A stretch of DNA of 64,000 nt from Paracoccaceae bacterium (lineage in GTDB: Bacteria > Pseudomonadota > Alphaproteobacteria > Rhodobacterales > Rhodobacteraceae): the NCBI GenBank assembly GCA_028284705.1, contig JANQRE010000023.1, forward strand, positions 62,001 to 126,000. Direction: 5' to 3'. Under the pieces are notes generated by a model. That model ran no database searches. It saw only the letters and a list, made by a program, of their open reading frames with translations, and was not told the origin of the DNA. The translations under genes and the position numbers were made by a program. Below, piece by piece: positions 8,682-18,278 of the stretch. Every line of letters starts with the position of its first letter. Positions within the stretch are counted from its first letter, which is position 1.

Positions 8682-10664
8682 ATGACGGCCCCTCTTCTTC
8701 CGCGCCCGCATGGCCGCTTTATGGCGGAGGCTGATCCTGTGGAGCCAGTGCCACCGCATCAGCGCCGCGCCTTGGGCGAGCGGCTGGTCGAAGCGGGCTT
8801 GCTGGACCCCGGCGATCTGGCGAAAGCACTCGCTTTGCAACAACGTCAGGACAGCCGCATCGGCGAAATTCTGTCCGGCCATGGTATGGTGCCAGAGGCG
8901 CGCGTGCGGGAGGAACTGGCACGACAGGCAGGCCTGCATCAGCATCAGGGGGAGACGTTGCAAATCGCCTCCGAACTGCGGCGCGATGTGACGGCGCGGG
9001 ATTGTTTGCTTTACGGGTTTGCGCCGCTGCAACGGCTGCAAAACGGCACGCTGGTGGCCGTGGCAGATCCCAATGCGATGGACACCGTGCGCCGCAAATT
9101 GCCGGAGCATTTCGGGGTGCTGCATTTCGTGCTGGTGGAACGTGAAACCCTGCAGGACCTGATCGCGCGCGCCTTCCCGACGAGCCTGACCCTGCAGGCC
9201 GAAACCTTGACTGAGGCAAGCCAGAGCTGTCGCAGCGGGCTGCCGAAACCGCAAAAATTCGTGTTTTTCACCGTGATCTTTACCATACTGGCGGCAACCG
9301 TATTGATGCCAGCCGTCACGCTGCGTGCGGTGCTGGTCGTAGGGTTTCTGGCCATGGCGGCGACCATCGTGTTGAAATTCGCCTGTCTGGTGGCGGGGGT
9401 GACGCGGCCTCGGGAAAAGACCGGGTCGCAAGCCGCGATAAGGTTGCCGAAAATATCGATCCTCGTGCCGCTCTATCAGGAATCCGAGATCGCGAACACG
9501 CTGCTACGACGCTTGAAGAAGATTTCCTACCCATCTGAATTACTTGATATTTTATTGGTTCTAGAGGCGGATGACGAGATCACGCAAGAGACCCTAACCC
9601 GCACGCGACTGCCACGTCATATGCGCGCCGTTGAAGTCCCCGAGGGCACGCTGAAAACCAATCCTCGTGCCCTGAACTATGCGCTGGATTTCACCGAGGG
9701 CGAGATTGTCGGCGTCTATGATGCGGAAGATGCACCTGCCCCGGATCAGCTTCACAAAGTGGCGCAAACTTTTGCGCAGGGCGGTCATGATCTGGCTTGT
9801 GTGCAGGGGGTGCTGAGCTTTTACAATTGGTCGCGCAACTGGATGTCGCGCTGTTTCTTCTTTGAATACGCGGGGTGGTTTCGCCTCGTTTTGCCGGGGC
9901 TCTCGCGGCTCGGCATGGCGATCCCACTGGGCGGAACGACGCTGTTTTTCCGCCGCGCGGCGCTGCTGGATCTGGGCGGTTGGGACGCGCACAACGTCAC
10001 CGAGGATGCCGATCTGGGCATTCGCCTCGCGCGGTTCGGCTATCGCACGCAGATGATCGACACGGTGACCGAGGAAGAGGCCAATTGTCGGGTCTGGCCC
10101 TGGATTCGTCAACGATCCCGTTGGCTTAAGGGCTATGCGGTGACCTGGGCCGTACATATGCGGTCGCCACGGACGCTGTGGCGCGACCTCGGCACGAAGC
10201 GATTTATGGGCTTTCAGGTGCTGTTTCTCGGCACGCTCGCCTCGTTCTTTCTCGCACCCGTCTTTTGGATCACATCAGGGTTGATGATGAGCGGGGTGCT
10301 GACGCCCGCGCAGATCGGGTTGCGGCATGAGGACATCATGATCGCGGGGGTCCTCTTTCTTGGCGGCGAGGTCCTGAACCTGTTGATCTACTGGGGCGCG
10401 ACGCGGCGGATCAAACGCCGCCCGACGCTTCTGTGGACCCTTACCCTGCCCGCCTATTTCGTGTTCGCCTCGATGGCCGCCTATAAGGCGTTTTTTGAGC
10501 TGTGGCGGAACCCGTTTTATTGGGACAAGACCGCGCATGGCGCTTTCGGCGGGCTGACGGAGGACGATGCCGAGGACGAGGCTCTAAACGTCGTCGAATT
10601 TGCCGGCGTCGATCTGGAGGCGGACTTTGAAAGCGATCGAGAGGTGGTCGCGCAGCGCCTCTGA
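8682..10664 (+). CDS. Membrane glycosyltransferase family 2 with GspE-type N-terminal domain
   Basis: A 660-residue membrane protein. Residues about 25-165 resemble the N-terminal domain of type II secretion ATPases (GERLVEAGLLDPGDLAKAL, RIGEIL, a nucleotide-binding-like fold). Two transmembrane segments (about 188-240) lead to a processive GT2 domain with VPLYQE, the metal-binding DAEDAP, TEDADLG and the QRSRW signature seen in cellulose/hyaluronan-type synthases. Further membrane segments follow. The polysaccharide product is unknown. A patch of rare leucine codons lies near 9538-9566. Its last 81 bases overlap the convergent GntR gene. Confidence 0.85.
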   Translation: MTAPLLPRPHGRFMAEADPVEPVPPHQRRALGERLVEAGLLDPGDLAKALALQQRQDSRIGEILSGHGMVPEARVREELARQAGLHQHQGETLQIASELRRDVTARDCLLYGFAPLQRLQNGTLVAVADPNAMDTVRRKLPEHFGVLHFVLVERETLQDLIARAFPTSLTLQAETLTEASQSCRSGLPKPQKFVFFTVIFTILAATVLMPAVTLRAVLVVGFLAMAATIVLKFACLVAGVTRPREKTGSQAAIRLPKISILVPLYQESEIANTLLRRLKKISYPSELLDILLVLEADDEITQETLTRTRLPRHMRAVEVPEGTLKTNPRALNYALDFTEGEIVGVYDAEDAPAPDQLHKVAQTFAQGGHDLACVQGVLSFYNWSRNWMSRCFFFEYAGWFRLVLPGLSRLGMAIPLGGTTLFFRRAALLDLGGWDAHNVTEDADLGIRLARFGYRTQMIDTVTEEEANCRVWPWIRQRSRWLKGYAVTWAVHMRSPRTLWRDLGTKRFMGFQVLFLGTLASFFLAPVFWITSGLMMSGVLTPAQIGLRHEDIMIAGVLFLGGEVLNLLIYWGATRRIKRRPTLLWTLTLPAYFVFASMAAYKAFFELWRNPFYWDKTAHGAFGGLTEDDAEDEALNVVEFAGVDLEADFESDREVVAQRL

Positions 10665-11234
10665 CGCGGCCTTGCCGTCGCGCGCCTCAATGGCTTTGAC
10701 GATTTTCAGATGTTCGGCCAACGCATCCTCCCCCCGCCCGTCGGCGGCCAGCGACGTGGTCGCCAGAAGCGCCATCGAGCGGTAGACGAGATCGAGCTGC
10801 TGCACGAGATAGGTGTTGTGCGAGGCCAGATGGATCTGCCGGTGAAAGCGCCGATTGGCCTGGCTGAGTTTGCGCGGCTCAGATAGCAGCGCCTGATCCT
10901 CTTCGATCATATCGTAGAGGACCTGGATCTCTTCATCGGCGGCGTGTTTTGCAGCCAATTCCGCCGCCAACCCTTCGAGCGCGCCGCGCACCGTGTAAAG
11001 CTCGGCCATCTGGTTGTGATTGAGCGAAGCCACGATCAGGCTACGCCCGTCCCGGGTCAGCATGGATTGGGTCTCAAGCCGCTGCAACGCTTCGCGGATG
11101 GGCGTGCGGGAGACCCCGAACCGCTCCGCCAATTCGCTCTCAACCAGCCGGTCGCCGGGTTTGTAGACGCCCGCATCAATCGCGTTGAGAATCATCCCAT
11201 AAGCGTCATTGGGGTTCGGATTGTGCAGGTTCAT
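10584..11234 (-). CDS. GntR-family transcriptional regulator with FCD domain
   Basis: A 216-residue FadR-subfamily regulator. The N-terminal winged helix carries RLVESELAERFGVSRTPIREALQRLE, and residues about 85-210 form an all-helical FCD effector domain. Members of this group usually bind organic acids and control catabolic genes. The start at 11234 is preceded by GAGGGACC; the longer ORF upstream is non-homologous. No metabolic operon adjoins it: the glycosyltransferase is convergent and overlaps its 3' end, and a HAD phosphatase is divergent. Its target is therefore unknown. Confidence 0.9.
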   Translation of the reverse strand: MNLHNPNPNDAYGMILNAIDAGVYKPGDRLVESELAERFGVSRTPIREALQRLETQSMLTRDGRSLIVASLNHNQMAELYTVRGALEGLAAELAAKHAADEEIQVLYDMIEEDQALLSEPRKLSQANRRFHRQIHLASHNTYLVQQLDLVYRSMALLATTSLAADGRGEDALAEHLKIVKAIEARDGKAASEALRDHLSIAFKVRLQIDAGKFDDV

Positions 11235-11345
11235 CGGTGGTCCCTCATCTCTTGCCTGTAAGCTAGCCCTGCCCGCCCTGTCAGACAAGCTGGACAGATG
11301 GTTTTGCGATGGCAGCGGGCCAAATTGACGACTAGGGTCGCGGGC

Positions 11346-11996
11346 ATGAGCCTCGCCGCGCAGTTTTCCCATGTGGCCCATTGGGTCTTTGATCTCGACA
11401 ACACGCTCTATCCGCCGGAGGTGCGGCTTTTCGATCAGATCGAGGTGCGCATGACACAATGGGTGATGGAGGCGCTGTCGGTGGATCGGGCTGAGGCGAA
11501 CCGGCTCAGGGTGAAATACTGGCGCGAGCATGGCACGACGCTGGCTGGTCTGATGCGTGAGCATGGTGTCGACCCGGAAGGGTATCTGGTCGATGTGCAT
11601 GACATCGATTTTTCCGTTCTGGACCCCGATCCGGGCTTGCGGACCCGCATTGAGGCGCTGCCCGGGCAGAAGATCGTCTACACCAACGGCTCGGCGCCTT
11701 ATGCGCGTAATGTACTTGCCGCGCGCGGGCTGGCGGAGCTCTTTGACGATGTCTTTGGCGTCGAACATGCGGGCTTTCATCCCAAGCCGGATGCCGCCGC
11801 GTTTGTGCAAGTCTTTGAAACGGCTCGGATAAAGACCGACAGTGCGGCGATGTTTGAAGATGATGCGCGCAATCTTGTTGTGCCTGAGGCCTTGGGCATG
11901 CGCACCGTGTATGTGGCGCCCGAGCCCGTGGCGGAGGACCACATCCATCACCACACCGATGATCTCAGCGGCTTTCTGGCGCAGATCACGGATTGA
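11346..11996 (+). CDS. HAD-superfamily pyrimidine 5'-nucleotidase
   Basis: A 216-residue HAD hydrolase of the Sdt1/YjjG-like pyrimidine 5'-nucleotidase group, which dephosphorylates nucleoside monophosphates. Motif I is FDLDNTLYP (nucleophile and general-acid aspartates), motif II YTNGSAPYARNVL, the motif III lysine is in HPKPDAAAF, and motif IV is MFEDDARNL, so the active site is complete. The start at 11346 removes a 16-residue unconserved extension. It is divergent from the GntR gene and lies 38 bases before the UbiH-type gene. Confidence 0.85.
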   Translation: MSLAAQFSHVAHWVFDLDNTLYPPEVRLFDQIEVRMTQWVMEALSVDRAEANRLRVKYWREHGTTLAGLMREHGVDPEGYLVDVHDIDFSVLDPDPGLRTRIEALPGQKIVYTNGSAPYARNVLAARGLAELFDDVFGVEHAGFHPKPDAAAFVQVFETARIKTDSAAMFEDDARNLVVPEALGMRTVYVAPEPVAEDHIHHHTDDLSGFLAQITD

Positions 11997-12034
11997 GGCT
12001 TTCCCGATCCGAACTGCGGGCCTAGATCAGGGAC

Positions 12035-13225
12035 ATGAGTGATCGATATGACATTGTGATCGCAGGCGGTGGTGTCGCAGGCCTGACTGCAGCGGCACTT
12101 TTTGGATCGCAGGGCTACAGCGTTCTGGCCGTCGATCCGATGCCGCCGGTGACGGAGCGGGATGCCGATGGCAGCGATCTGCGCTCGACTGCGTATTTGC
12201 AACCCTCCGTGCAGGTGCTGGAGCGCGCCGGGGTCTGGCATCGGCTGAAACCCCACGCGACGGCGCTGCAGACCATGCGGATTGTGGATGCCGGGGGCGA
12301 GGATGGTCAGCCGCGGCACAGTCGCGATTTTGATGCGAGCGATATCTCGGACCTGCCCTTCGGGTGGAACCTGCCCAACTGGCTGATCCGCCGCGAATTG
12401 CTGGCGCGGTTGGAGGAGATCACAGGTGTAGAATTTCGCCCCGGCGTTTCGGTCACCCGTCATCTGGCACGCACGGCGGAGGCGCGGGTCTGGTTTTCCG
12501 ATGACACAGATGCGCGCACCGATCTGGTGATTGCCGCCGACGGGCGCAATTCACTGCTGCGGCAATCCGCTGGGATCGGCGTGAAAACAACGCGTTACGG
12601 GCAGAAGGCCCTGGCTTTTGCGGTGACCCATCCGATCCCGCATCAGAATGTTTCAACGGAGATTCACCGTCGCGGTGGTCCGTTCACACTGGTGCCGCTG
12701 CCGGATTACAAGGGCGTGCCAAGCTCAGCCGTGGTGTGGATGGAGACCGATGCGCAGGCGGAGCGTTTGATGGCGCTCGACGAAGCGGCGTTCAACGCTG
12801 AGATGTCGGAGCGGTCCTGCCACCTTTTCGGGCCGTTGGAACTGGCGACGCGCCGCACCGCCTGGCCAATCATCTCTCAAGTGGCGGAGCGCTACACCGC
12901 ACAACGCCTCGCCCTGGTGGCCGAAGCGGCCCATGTCGTGCCGCCGATCGGGGCGCAGGGGCTAAACATGTCACTGGCCGATCTGTCGGTGCTTCTGGAC
13001 GAAACGCACCGTCACGAGTTGGGCAGCGAGGGCATGCTGAAAGCTTATGAGCGGCGCCGGCATCTGGAGGTCAAGGCACGGGTGACGGGGATCGATCTTT
13101 TGAACCGCACCTCTCGAAGCGATGCGCAATGGCTGAAAGACCTGCGCGCCCGCGGGATCGGGCTGATCCATGACGCGACGCCGATCCGCAAAGGACTGAT
13201 GTATCTGGGGCTAGGCCTGCGCTAA
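12035..13225 (+). CDS. UbiH/UbiF/Coq6-family FAD-dependent hydroxylase
   Basis: A 396-residue flavoprotein monooxygenase, most likely hydroxylating the aromatic ring of a ubiquinone precursor. The FAD Rossmann motif is DIVIAGGGVAGLTAAALF near the N-terminus. The second FAD region reads DLVIAADGRNSLLRQSAGI, and the third LVAEAAHVVPPIGAQGLN. The last differs from the canonical GDAAH by having AEAAH. Which ring position it acts on (UbiH, UbiF, UbiI or UbiL type) cannot be decided here. Its final 15 bases overlap the convergent aminotransferase gene. Confidence 0.85.
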   Translation: MSDRYDIVIAGGGVAGLTAAALFGSQGYSVLAVDPMPPVTERDADGSDLRSTAYLQPSVQVLERAGVWHRLKPHATALQTMRIVDAGGEDGQPRHSRDFDASDISDLPFGWNLPNWLIRRELLARLEEITGVEFRPGVSVTRHLARTAEARVWFSDDTDARTDLVIAADGRNSLLRQSAGIGVKTTRYGQKALAFAVTHPIPHQNVSTEIHRRGGPFTLVPLPDYKGVPSSAVVWMETDAQAERLMALDEAAFNAEMSERSCHLFGPLELATRRTAWPIISQVAERYTAQRLALVAEAAHVVPPIGAQGLNMSLADLSVLLDETHRHELGSEGMLKAYERRRHLEVKARVTGIDLLNRTSRSDAQWLKDLRARGIGLIHDATPIRKGLMYLGLGLR

Positions 13226-14347
13226 CACCTTGTCCATCGCCGGGGTGAGCCGGGCCAGCGTGCCCTCAACATCATAAAGTTTGTCCAATCCAAAAAGCCC
13301 GATGCGGAAGGTCCGGAAGTCCGCAGGTTCGTCACATTCCAGCGGGACACCCGCCGCAATCTGCATGCCCAAGGCACTGAATTTGCTGCCATTCTGGATC
13401 GCGGGATCGTCGGTATAGCTGACCACGACGCCGGGTGCGCCAAAGCCTTCTGCGGCGACCGAGACCACGCCGCGCGCCTTCAACATCGCGCGCACGGCAT
13501 CACCGAGGCGCCATTGTGCCTCTTTCAGGCGGTCGAACCCGTAAGTCTTTGTCTCGGCCATCGTGTCGCGGAACATTTTCAGCGCATCGGTCGGCATGGT
13601 CGCGTGATAAGCGTGACCCCCGCCCTCATAGGTTTCCATGATCGAAAGCCATTTCTTCAGATCCACCGCAAAGCTGTCAGAGCTCGTATTCTCGATCGCT
13701 TCCCGGGCATTTTTTGACAGGCAAACCACCCCGGCACAGGGCTGCGCTGACCAACCTTTCTGCGGGGCGGAGATCAGGACGTCGACGCCGGTCGCCTCCA
13801 TATCGATCCAGACGCAACCGGAGGCAATGCAATCCAGTACCATCAGCGCGCCGACATCATGGGCGGCATCCGCCAGCGCCTTGATATAGTCATCGGGCAG
13901 GATCACACCGGCGGAGGTCTCCACATGGGGGGCAAAGACGATGTCGGGGCGTTCCTCGCGAATCCGGTAGGTGACATCCGCAATCGGCGCAGGCTCAAAG
14001 GGCGAGCGCGTGTCGTTGCCGGTCTGGCGCGCTTTCATCACCTTGGCCTCTTTTGTCAGACCTCCGGCTTCGAAAATCTGGCTCCACCGGTATGAGAACC
14101 AGCCGTTGCGCACGACCATCGCCGTTTTGTCACGAGCGAACTGACGAGCCACAGCCTCCATCGCGAAGGTGCCGCCTCCGGGGATCAACGCCACGGAATG
14201 GGCGTTGTAGACCTCCTTCAGCATGGATGAGATATCGGTCATAACCGTTTGAAACTGTTTTGACATATGGTTCAGGGAGCGGTCGGTAAAAACGACGGAA
14301 AACTCCGCCAGCCCATCGGGGTCAATCGTATCAAGCAATGCGGTCAT
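13211..14347 (-). CDS. Class V PLP-dependent aminotransferase (alanine-glyoxylate type)
   Basis: A 378-residue aminotransferase of fold type I, class V. It has the substrate/PLP-phosphate loop IPGGGTFAMEAVARQF near residue 55, the aspartate in MVLDCIASG, and the PLP lysine within SAPQKGWSAQPCAGVVCLS. Family members include alanine-glyoxylate and serine-glyoxylate aminotransferases, but the substrate pair is not evident. It stands alone on the minus strand: the UbiH-type gene converges on it and the DUF4259 gene is divergent, so the context does not help. Confidence 0.85.
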   Translation of the reverse strand: MTALLDTIDPDGLAEFSVVFTDRSLNHMSKQFQTVMTDISSMLKEVYNAHSVALIPGGGTFAMEAVARQFARDKTAMVVRNGWFSYRWSQIFEAGGLTKEAKVMKARQTGNDTRSPFEPAPIADVTYRIREERPDIVFAPHVETSAGVILPDDYIKALADAAHDVGALMVLDCIASGCVWIDMEATGVDVLISAPQKGWSAQPCAGVVCLSKNAREAIENTSSDSFAVDLKKWLSIMETYEGGGHAYHATMPTDALKMFRDTMAETKTYGFDRLKEAQWRLGDAVRAMLKARGVVSVAAEGFGAPGVVVSYTDDPAIQNGSKFSALGMQIAAGVPLECDEPADFRTFRIGLFGLDKLYDVEGTLARLTPAMDKVLAQA

Positions 14348-14535
14348 GGTCTTTGGCTCCCTTGAATTTCCTTTTGCCTAGCGCCCGGGCTGGCGGAATG
14401 CACGGTCTATTTTGGCATACGAACCCCACATCCGGCAGGGGATGTTTCGGTTCGGAAATCCTGGGTCCAGAAATCGCCTTAGTTGCGGCCCATTGCGTCG
14501 GTATTGGGATCGCGAGCGACAGCAGGAGGCCAGAC

Positions 14536-15174
14536 ATGGGGACGTGGGGACCGAACAGCTTTGAGAATGACACGGCGGCAGATTTTGTCGATGGTTTGGA
14601 GGATGCAGCCGGGCTTCAGGACGCGTTGCAGGACGTCATGCCGGATCACAATATGGACGCCAGTCGAGCCGAAACCATCATTGCTGCCGCCGATTGTGTG
14701 GCGGTCATGATGGGGCGGGTTGGTCCGGGCACCCAGAAAGAGCTGGTAAGCCGGTTAAAGAAGCTCGGTGCGCCGCCGCCAGAACTCGTGGATGCCGCAA
14801 AAGAGGCGGTTTCCAGCGTTATGGCGGGTGGTGAATTGCTGGAGCTCTGGGGCGAGACCGATGCGAGTGATTTCAACGAAGCGATCACGCTGTTGATGCT
14901 GCGCCTGAACCCGGAGTCTGAGGTCGTATCCCACGAGCCGGTCAAACCCCACAAACTGAAGATCAACTGCGTTTTCTGTGACAAACCGGTCGATCCGGAT
15001 GACCTGCTTGAACTCACCGTTCAGATCAATGCCGAAAAACTGTCCTCCATGACCCATTACAAACCCTGTCACCATGTCTGCCTGAACCGCGCTCTCAATC
15101 CAAAACATCTGGTGCAGCACTGGGAGTTCAGTGATGACGATCTCGCGCGGCTAATCGCGCATATGGACAGCTAA
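14536..15174 (+). CDS. DUF4259 protein with C-terminal cysteine-rich segment
   Basis: A 212-residue protein. Its first 120 residues match the DUF4259 pattern (MGTWGPNSFENDTAADFVD, then a helical part with LLELWGE). The C-terminal 75 residues carry NCVFCDKP and, 50 residues later, HYKPCHHVCLN, together a possible zinc site (CxxC plus CHHxC). The start at 14536 has a perfect AGGAGG ribosome site 6 bases upstream. Its 3' end overlaps the convergent Lrp gene by 24 bases. The function is unknown. Confidence 0.75.
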   Translation: MGTWGPNSFENDTAADFVDGLEDAAGLQDALQDVMPDHNMDASRAETIIAAADCVAVMMGRVGPGTQKELVSRLKKLGAPPPELVDAAKEAVSSVMAGGELLELWGETDASDFNEAITLLMLRLNPESEVVSHEPVKPHKLKINCVFCDKPVDPDDLLELTVQINAEKLSSMTHYKPCHHVCLNRALNPKHLVQHWEFSDDDLARLIAHMDS

Positions 15175-15621
15175 CGGGCCCGGCAGGCGTTCTTCACTCA
15201 AGAGAACATTCGCCTCGACATTACCAACACCCGGTAGCGTCATGACGCGGCGGCGCAGGACACGCTCGAAATCGGAGAGGTCGCGCGCGACGACCCGCAG
15301 GCGGTAGTCATAGAGGCCCAGCACGTGTTGTACCGTCTGGACCTCGGGGATCGCGGTGACGGCGCGTTCAAAATCTTCGAGGCTGACCCGGCCCTTGGTG
15401 GCGAGTTTCACACCGAGGAAGACGGTGACCCCAAGTCCGAGTGCTTCGCGATCCAGATCGACGCGGCGCCCCGTGAGCACACCCTCGTCCCGCAGCCGCG
15501 CGATGCGGCGCCAGGTGGCAGGCTGGCTGAGGCCTAGCTTGCGACCCAAGGCCCCCGCGGATTGGGTGGCGTCGTCGGACAAGGCCCGAAGAATGGCGAA
15601 ATCGGTGGCGTCAAAGCTCAT
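15151..15621 (-). CDS. Lrp/AsnC-family transcriptional regulator (second of pair)
   Basis: A 156-residue Lrp/AsnC regulator with an N-terminal helix-turn-helix (GALGRKLGLSQPATWRRIARL) and a C-terminal RAM/AsnC ligand domain (VQTVQHVLGLYDYRLRVVARD). Such proteins sense amino acids and form octamers. Its ATG overlaps the stop of the paralogue upstream (ATGA at 15618-15621), so both are translated from one transcript and could form mixed oligomers. Divergent ilvC suggests control of branched-chain amino acid synthesis. Confidence 0.92.
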   Translation of the reverse strand: MSFDATDFAILRALSDDATQSAGALGRKLGLSQPATWRRIARLRDEGVLTGRRVDLDREALGLGVTVFLGVKLATKGRVSLEDFERAVTAIPEVQTVQHVLGLYDYRLRVVARDLSDFERVLRRRVMTLPGVGNVEANVLLSEERLPGPLAVHMRD

Positions 15622-16073
15622 ATCGGCAGGGCCTCGTCGGATTTCACGGTGGCCACATGCATCAGCGCCTCGAGATCGGCGATATGCGGCAGGGTCAGGA
15701 TCTGGTCGCGATAGAGCCTCTGGTAATGCGCCATGTCGCGCGCGATGACGGAGAGGCGTACATCCACGACGCCCAGGAAGGTCTGGATGGCAATCACCTC
15801 AGGGATTTGACGTGCGGCGGCGAGGAAGTCGTCAAAGGCGCGTGGATTGGTCTTGTCGAGGGTGAAGCGCAGGGAGACCTCGACGGCATAACCGAGCGCC
15901 TGCCAGTTGATCACCGCATGTTGGCCGCGCAGGATCTCCTTGTCCCGCAGACGGTCGAGGCGGCGGGTGGCGGTCGCGGGTTGCAGACCGCACACACTTG
16001 CGAGGTCCGAGATGGGAGCCTCGGGGTCATTTTGCAGATAGCGCAACAGGCGTCTGTCGATGTCATCAAGCAT
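15618..16073 (-). CDS. Lrp/AsnC-family transcriptional regulator (first of pair)
   Basis: A 151-residue Lrp/AsnC regulator with helix-turn-helix region DLASVCGLQPATATRRLDRL and AsnC-type domain (VIAIQTFLGVVDVRLSVIARD). It is the promoter-proximal member of a two-regulator operon and faces ilvC across a 134-base AT-rich gap holding a perfect palindrome at 16112-16134. No good Shine-Dalgarno precedes the ATG. Family knowledge predicts autoregulation and control of the divergent gene. Confidence 0.92.
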   Translation of the reverse strand: MLDDIDRRLLRYLQNDPEAPISDLASVCGLQPATATRRLDRLRDKEILRGQHAVINWQALGYAVEVSLRFTLDKTNPRAFDDFLAAARQIPEVIAIQTFLGVVDVRLSVIARDMAHYQRLYRDQILTLPHIADLEALMHVATVKSDEALPI

Positions 16074-16075
16074 GA

Positions 16076-17230
<1,155 letters not shown>

Positions 17231-17254
17231 GCCCCATCACAAATTGTCGTGGAG

Positions 17255-17280
17255 AAGGGCATCGCATGCGGTGCCCTTTT
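17255..17280 (+). terminator. Intrinsic terminator of ilvC
   Basis: AAGGGCA (17255-17261) pairs with TGCCCTT (17272-17278), with further pairing possible within the loop, and ends in TTTT. It lies 25 bases past the ilvC stop and before the EamA gene. Confidence 0.75.
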
Positions 17281-17296
17281 CTGATTTGAGGGTGTC

Positions 17297-18208
17297 ATGA
17301 CAGCACAACCGCCCGGATTGGCAAACTGGCTACAGCTCTGTTTTCTAGGGCTGATTTGGGGCGCGTCCTTCCTGTCGATCACCATCGCGCTGGAGAGCGT
17401 CGGGCCCTTGAGCGTCGCGGCGATTCGGCTGTTTTTGGCTGCTGTAGTCCTGGTGAGCGCGAGTTTTCTGCTGGGATATGGGCTGCCTGCCTTGGGCTCG
17501 AAACTGCTGTGGTTGCACGTGTTCGGCATGGCCGTCTTCACCAACGCCCTGCCCTTCGCCCTGCTCGGCTGGGGGCAGCAATCGGTGGCCTCGGCCTTTG
17601 CTGGTGTGACCATGGCCGCCGTGCCGCTGCTGGTGCTACCGCTGGCGTTTTTCTTCATCCCGGGCGAGCGGCTGACACCCTTCAAAGTGGTCGGCTTCGT
17701 GCTGGGCTTTCTCGGCGTTCTAACGCTGATCGGCTGGCGGGACATCCTTGCGGCGGATGGCGAGACACTCGCAAAACTGGCCTGCGTGGGGGCTGCGAGT
17801 TGCTACGCAATCGGCTCGATCATAACCCGGACCGCGCCGCCGGTGCATCCGATTGCTTTCAGCGCGGGTGGGTTACTGTTGGCCACGATGATCTCGGTGC
17901 CGCTGGCCCTGATCTTTGAAGGTTTGCCCACGGAGATCTCCCCCCGCTCGGCAACGGCGCTGATCTATCTGGGGCTGGGACCCACGGCGCTGGCCACGAT
18001 CATTCTGGTCCGCATTATCCAAAGCGCAGGCCCAAGCTTCATGAGCCTGGTGAATTATCAGGTGCCGATCTGGTCGGTGATCTTCGGCGCGCTTGTTCTC
18101 GGGGAGATGGTTCCGGCGAGCTTCCTCACCGCGCTGGCGCTGATCCTGGGTGGATTGGCATTGAGCCAGTCGGGGCAGAGGCGCTATGGGCGCTACCCGT
18201 CGGGGTGA
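17297..18208 (+). CDS. EamA-family (DMT) transporter, first of tandem pair
   Basis: A 303-residue drug/metabolite-type transporter with about ten hydrophobic segments in two EamA repeats. The first repeat opens with LIWGASFLSITIALE and contains the LLGWGQQSVASAFAGVTMA pattern. The second ends with QVPIWSVIFGALVLGE. Such proteins usually export amino acids or other metabolites; the substrate is unknown. A GAGGGTGTC ribosome site precedes the ATG. The next gene is a clear paralogue, so the pair arose by tandem duplication. Confidence 0.9.
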   Translation: MTAQPPGLANWLQLCFLGLIWGASFLSITIALESVGPLSVAAIRLFLAAVVLVSASFLLGYGLPALGSKLLWLHVFGMAVFTNALPFALLGWGQQSVASAFAGVTMAAVPLLVLPLAFFFIPGERLTPFKVVGFVLGFLGVLTLIGWRDILAADGETLAKLACVGAASCYAIGSIITRTAPPVHPIAFSAGGLLLATMISVPLALIFEGLPTEISPRSATALIYLGLGPTALATIILVRIIQSAGPSFMSLVNYQVPIWSVIFGALVLGEMVPASFLTALALILGGLALSQSGQRRYGRYPSG

Positions 18209-18278
18209 CGGTTCGACAATGGCCGAACCATGCGCTTTCGTTCTCGCGCCCCTCGCCCGGCTCGGATAGGGAGGGGCA

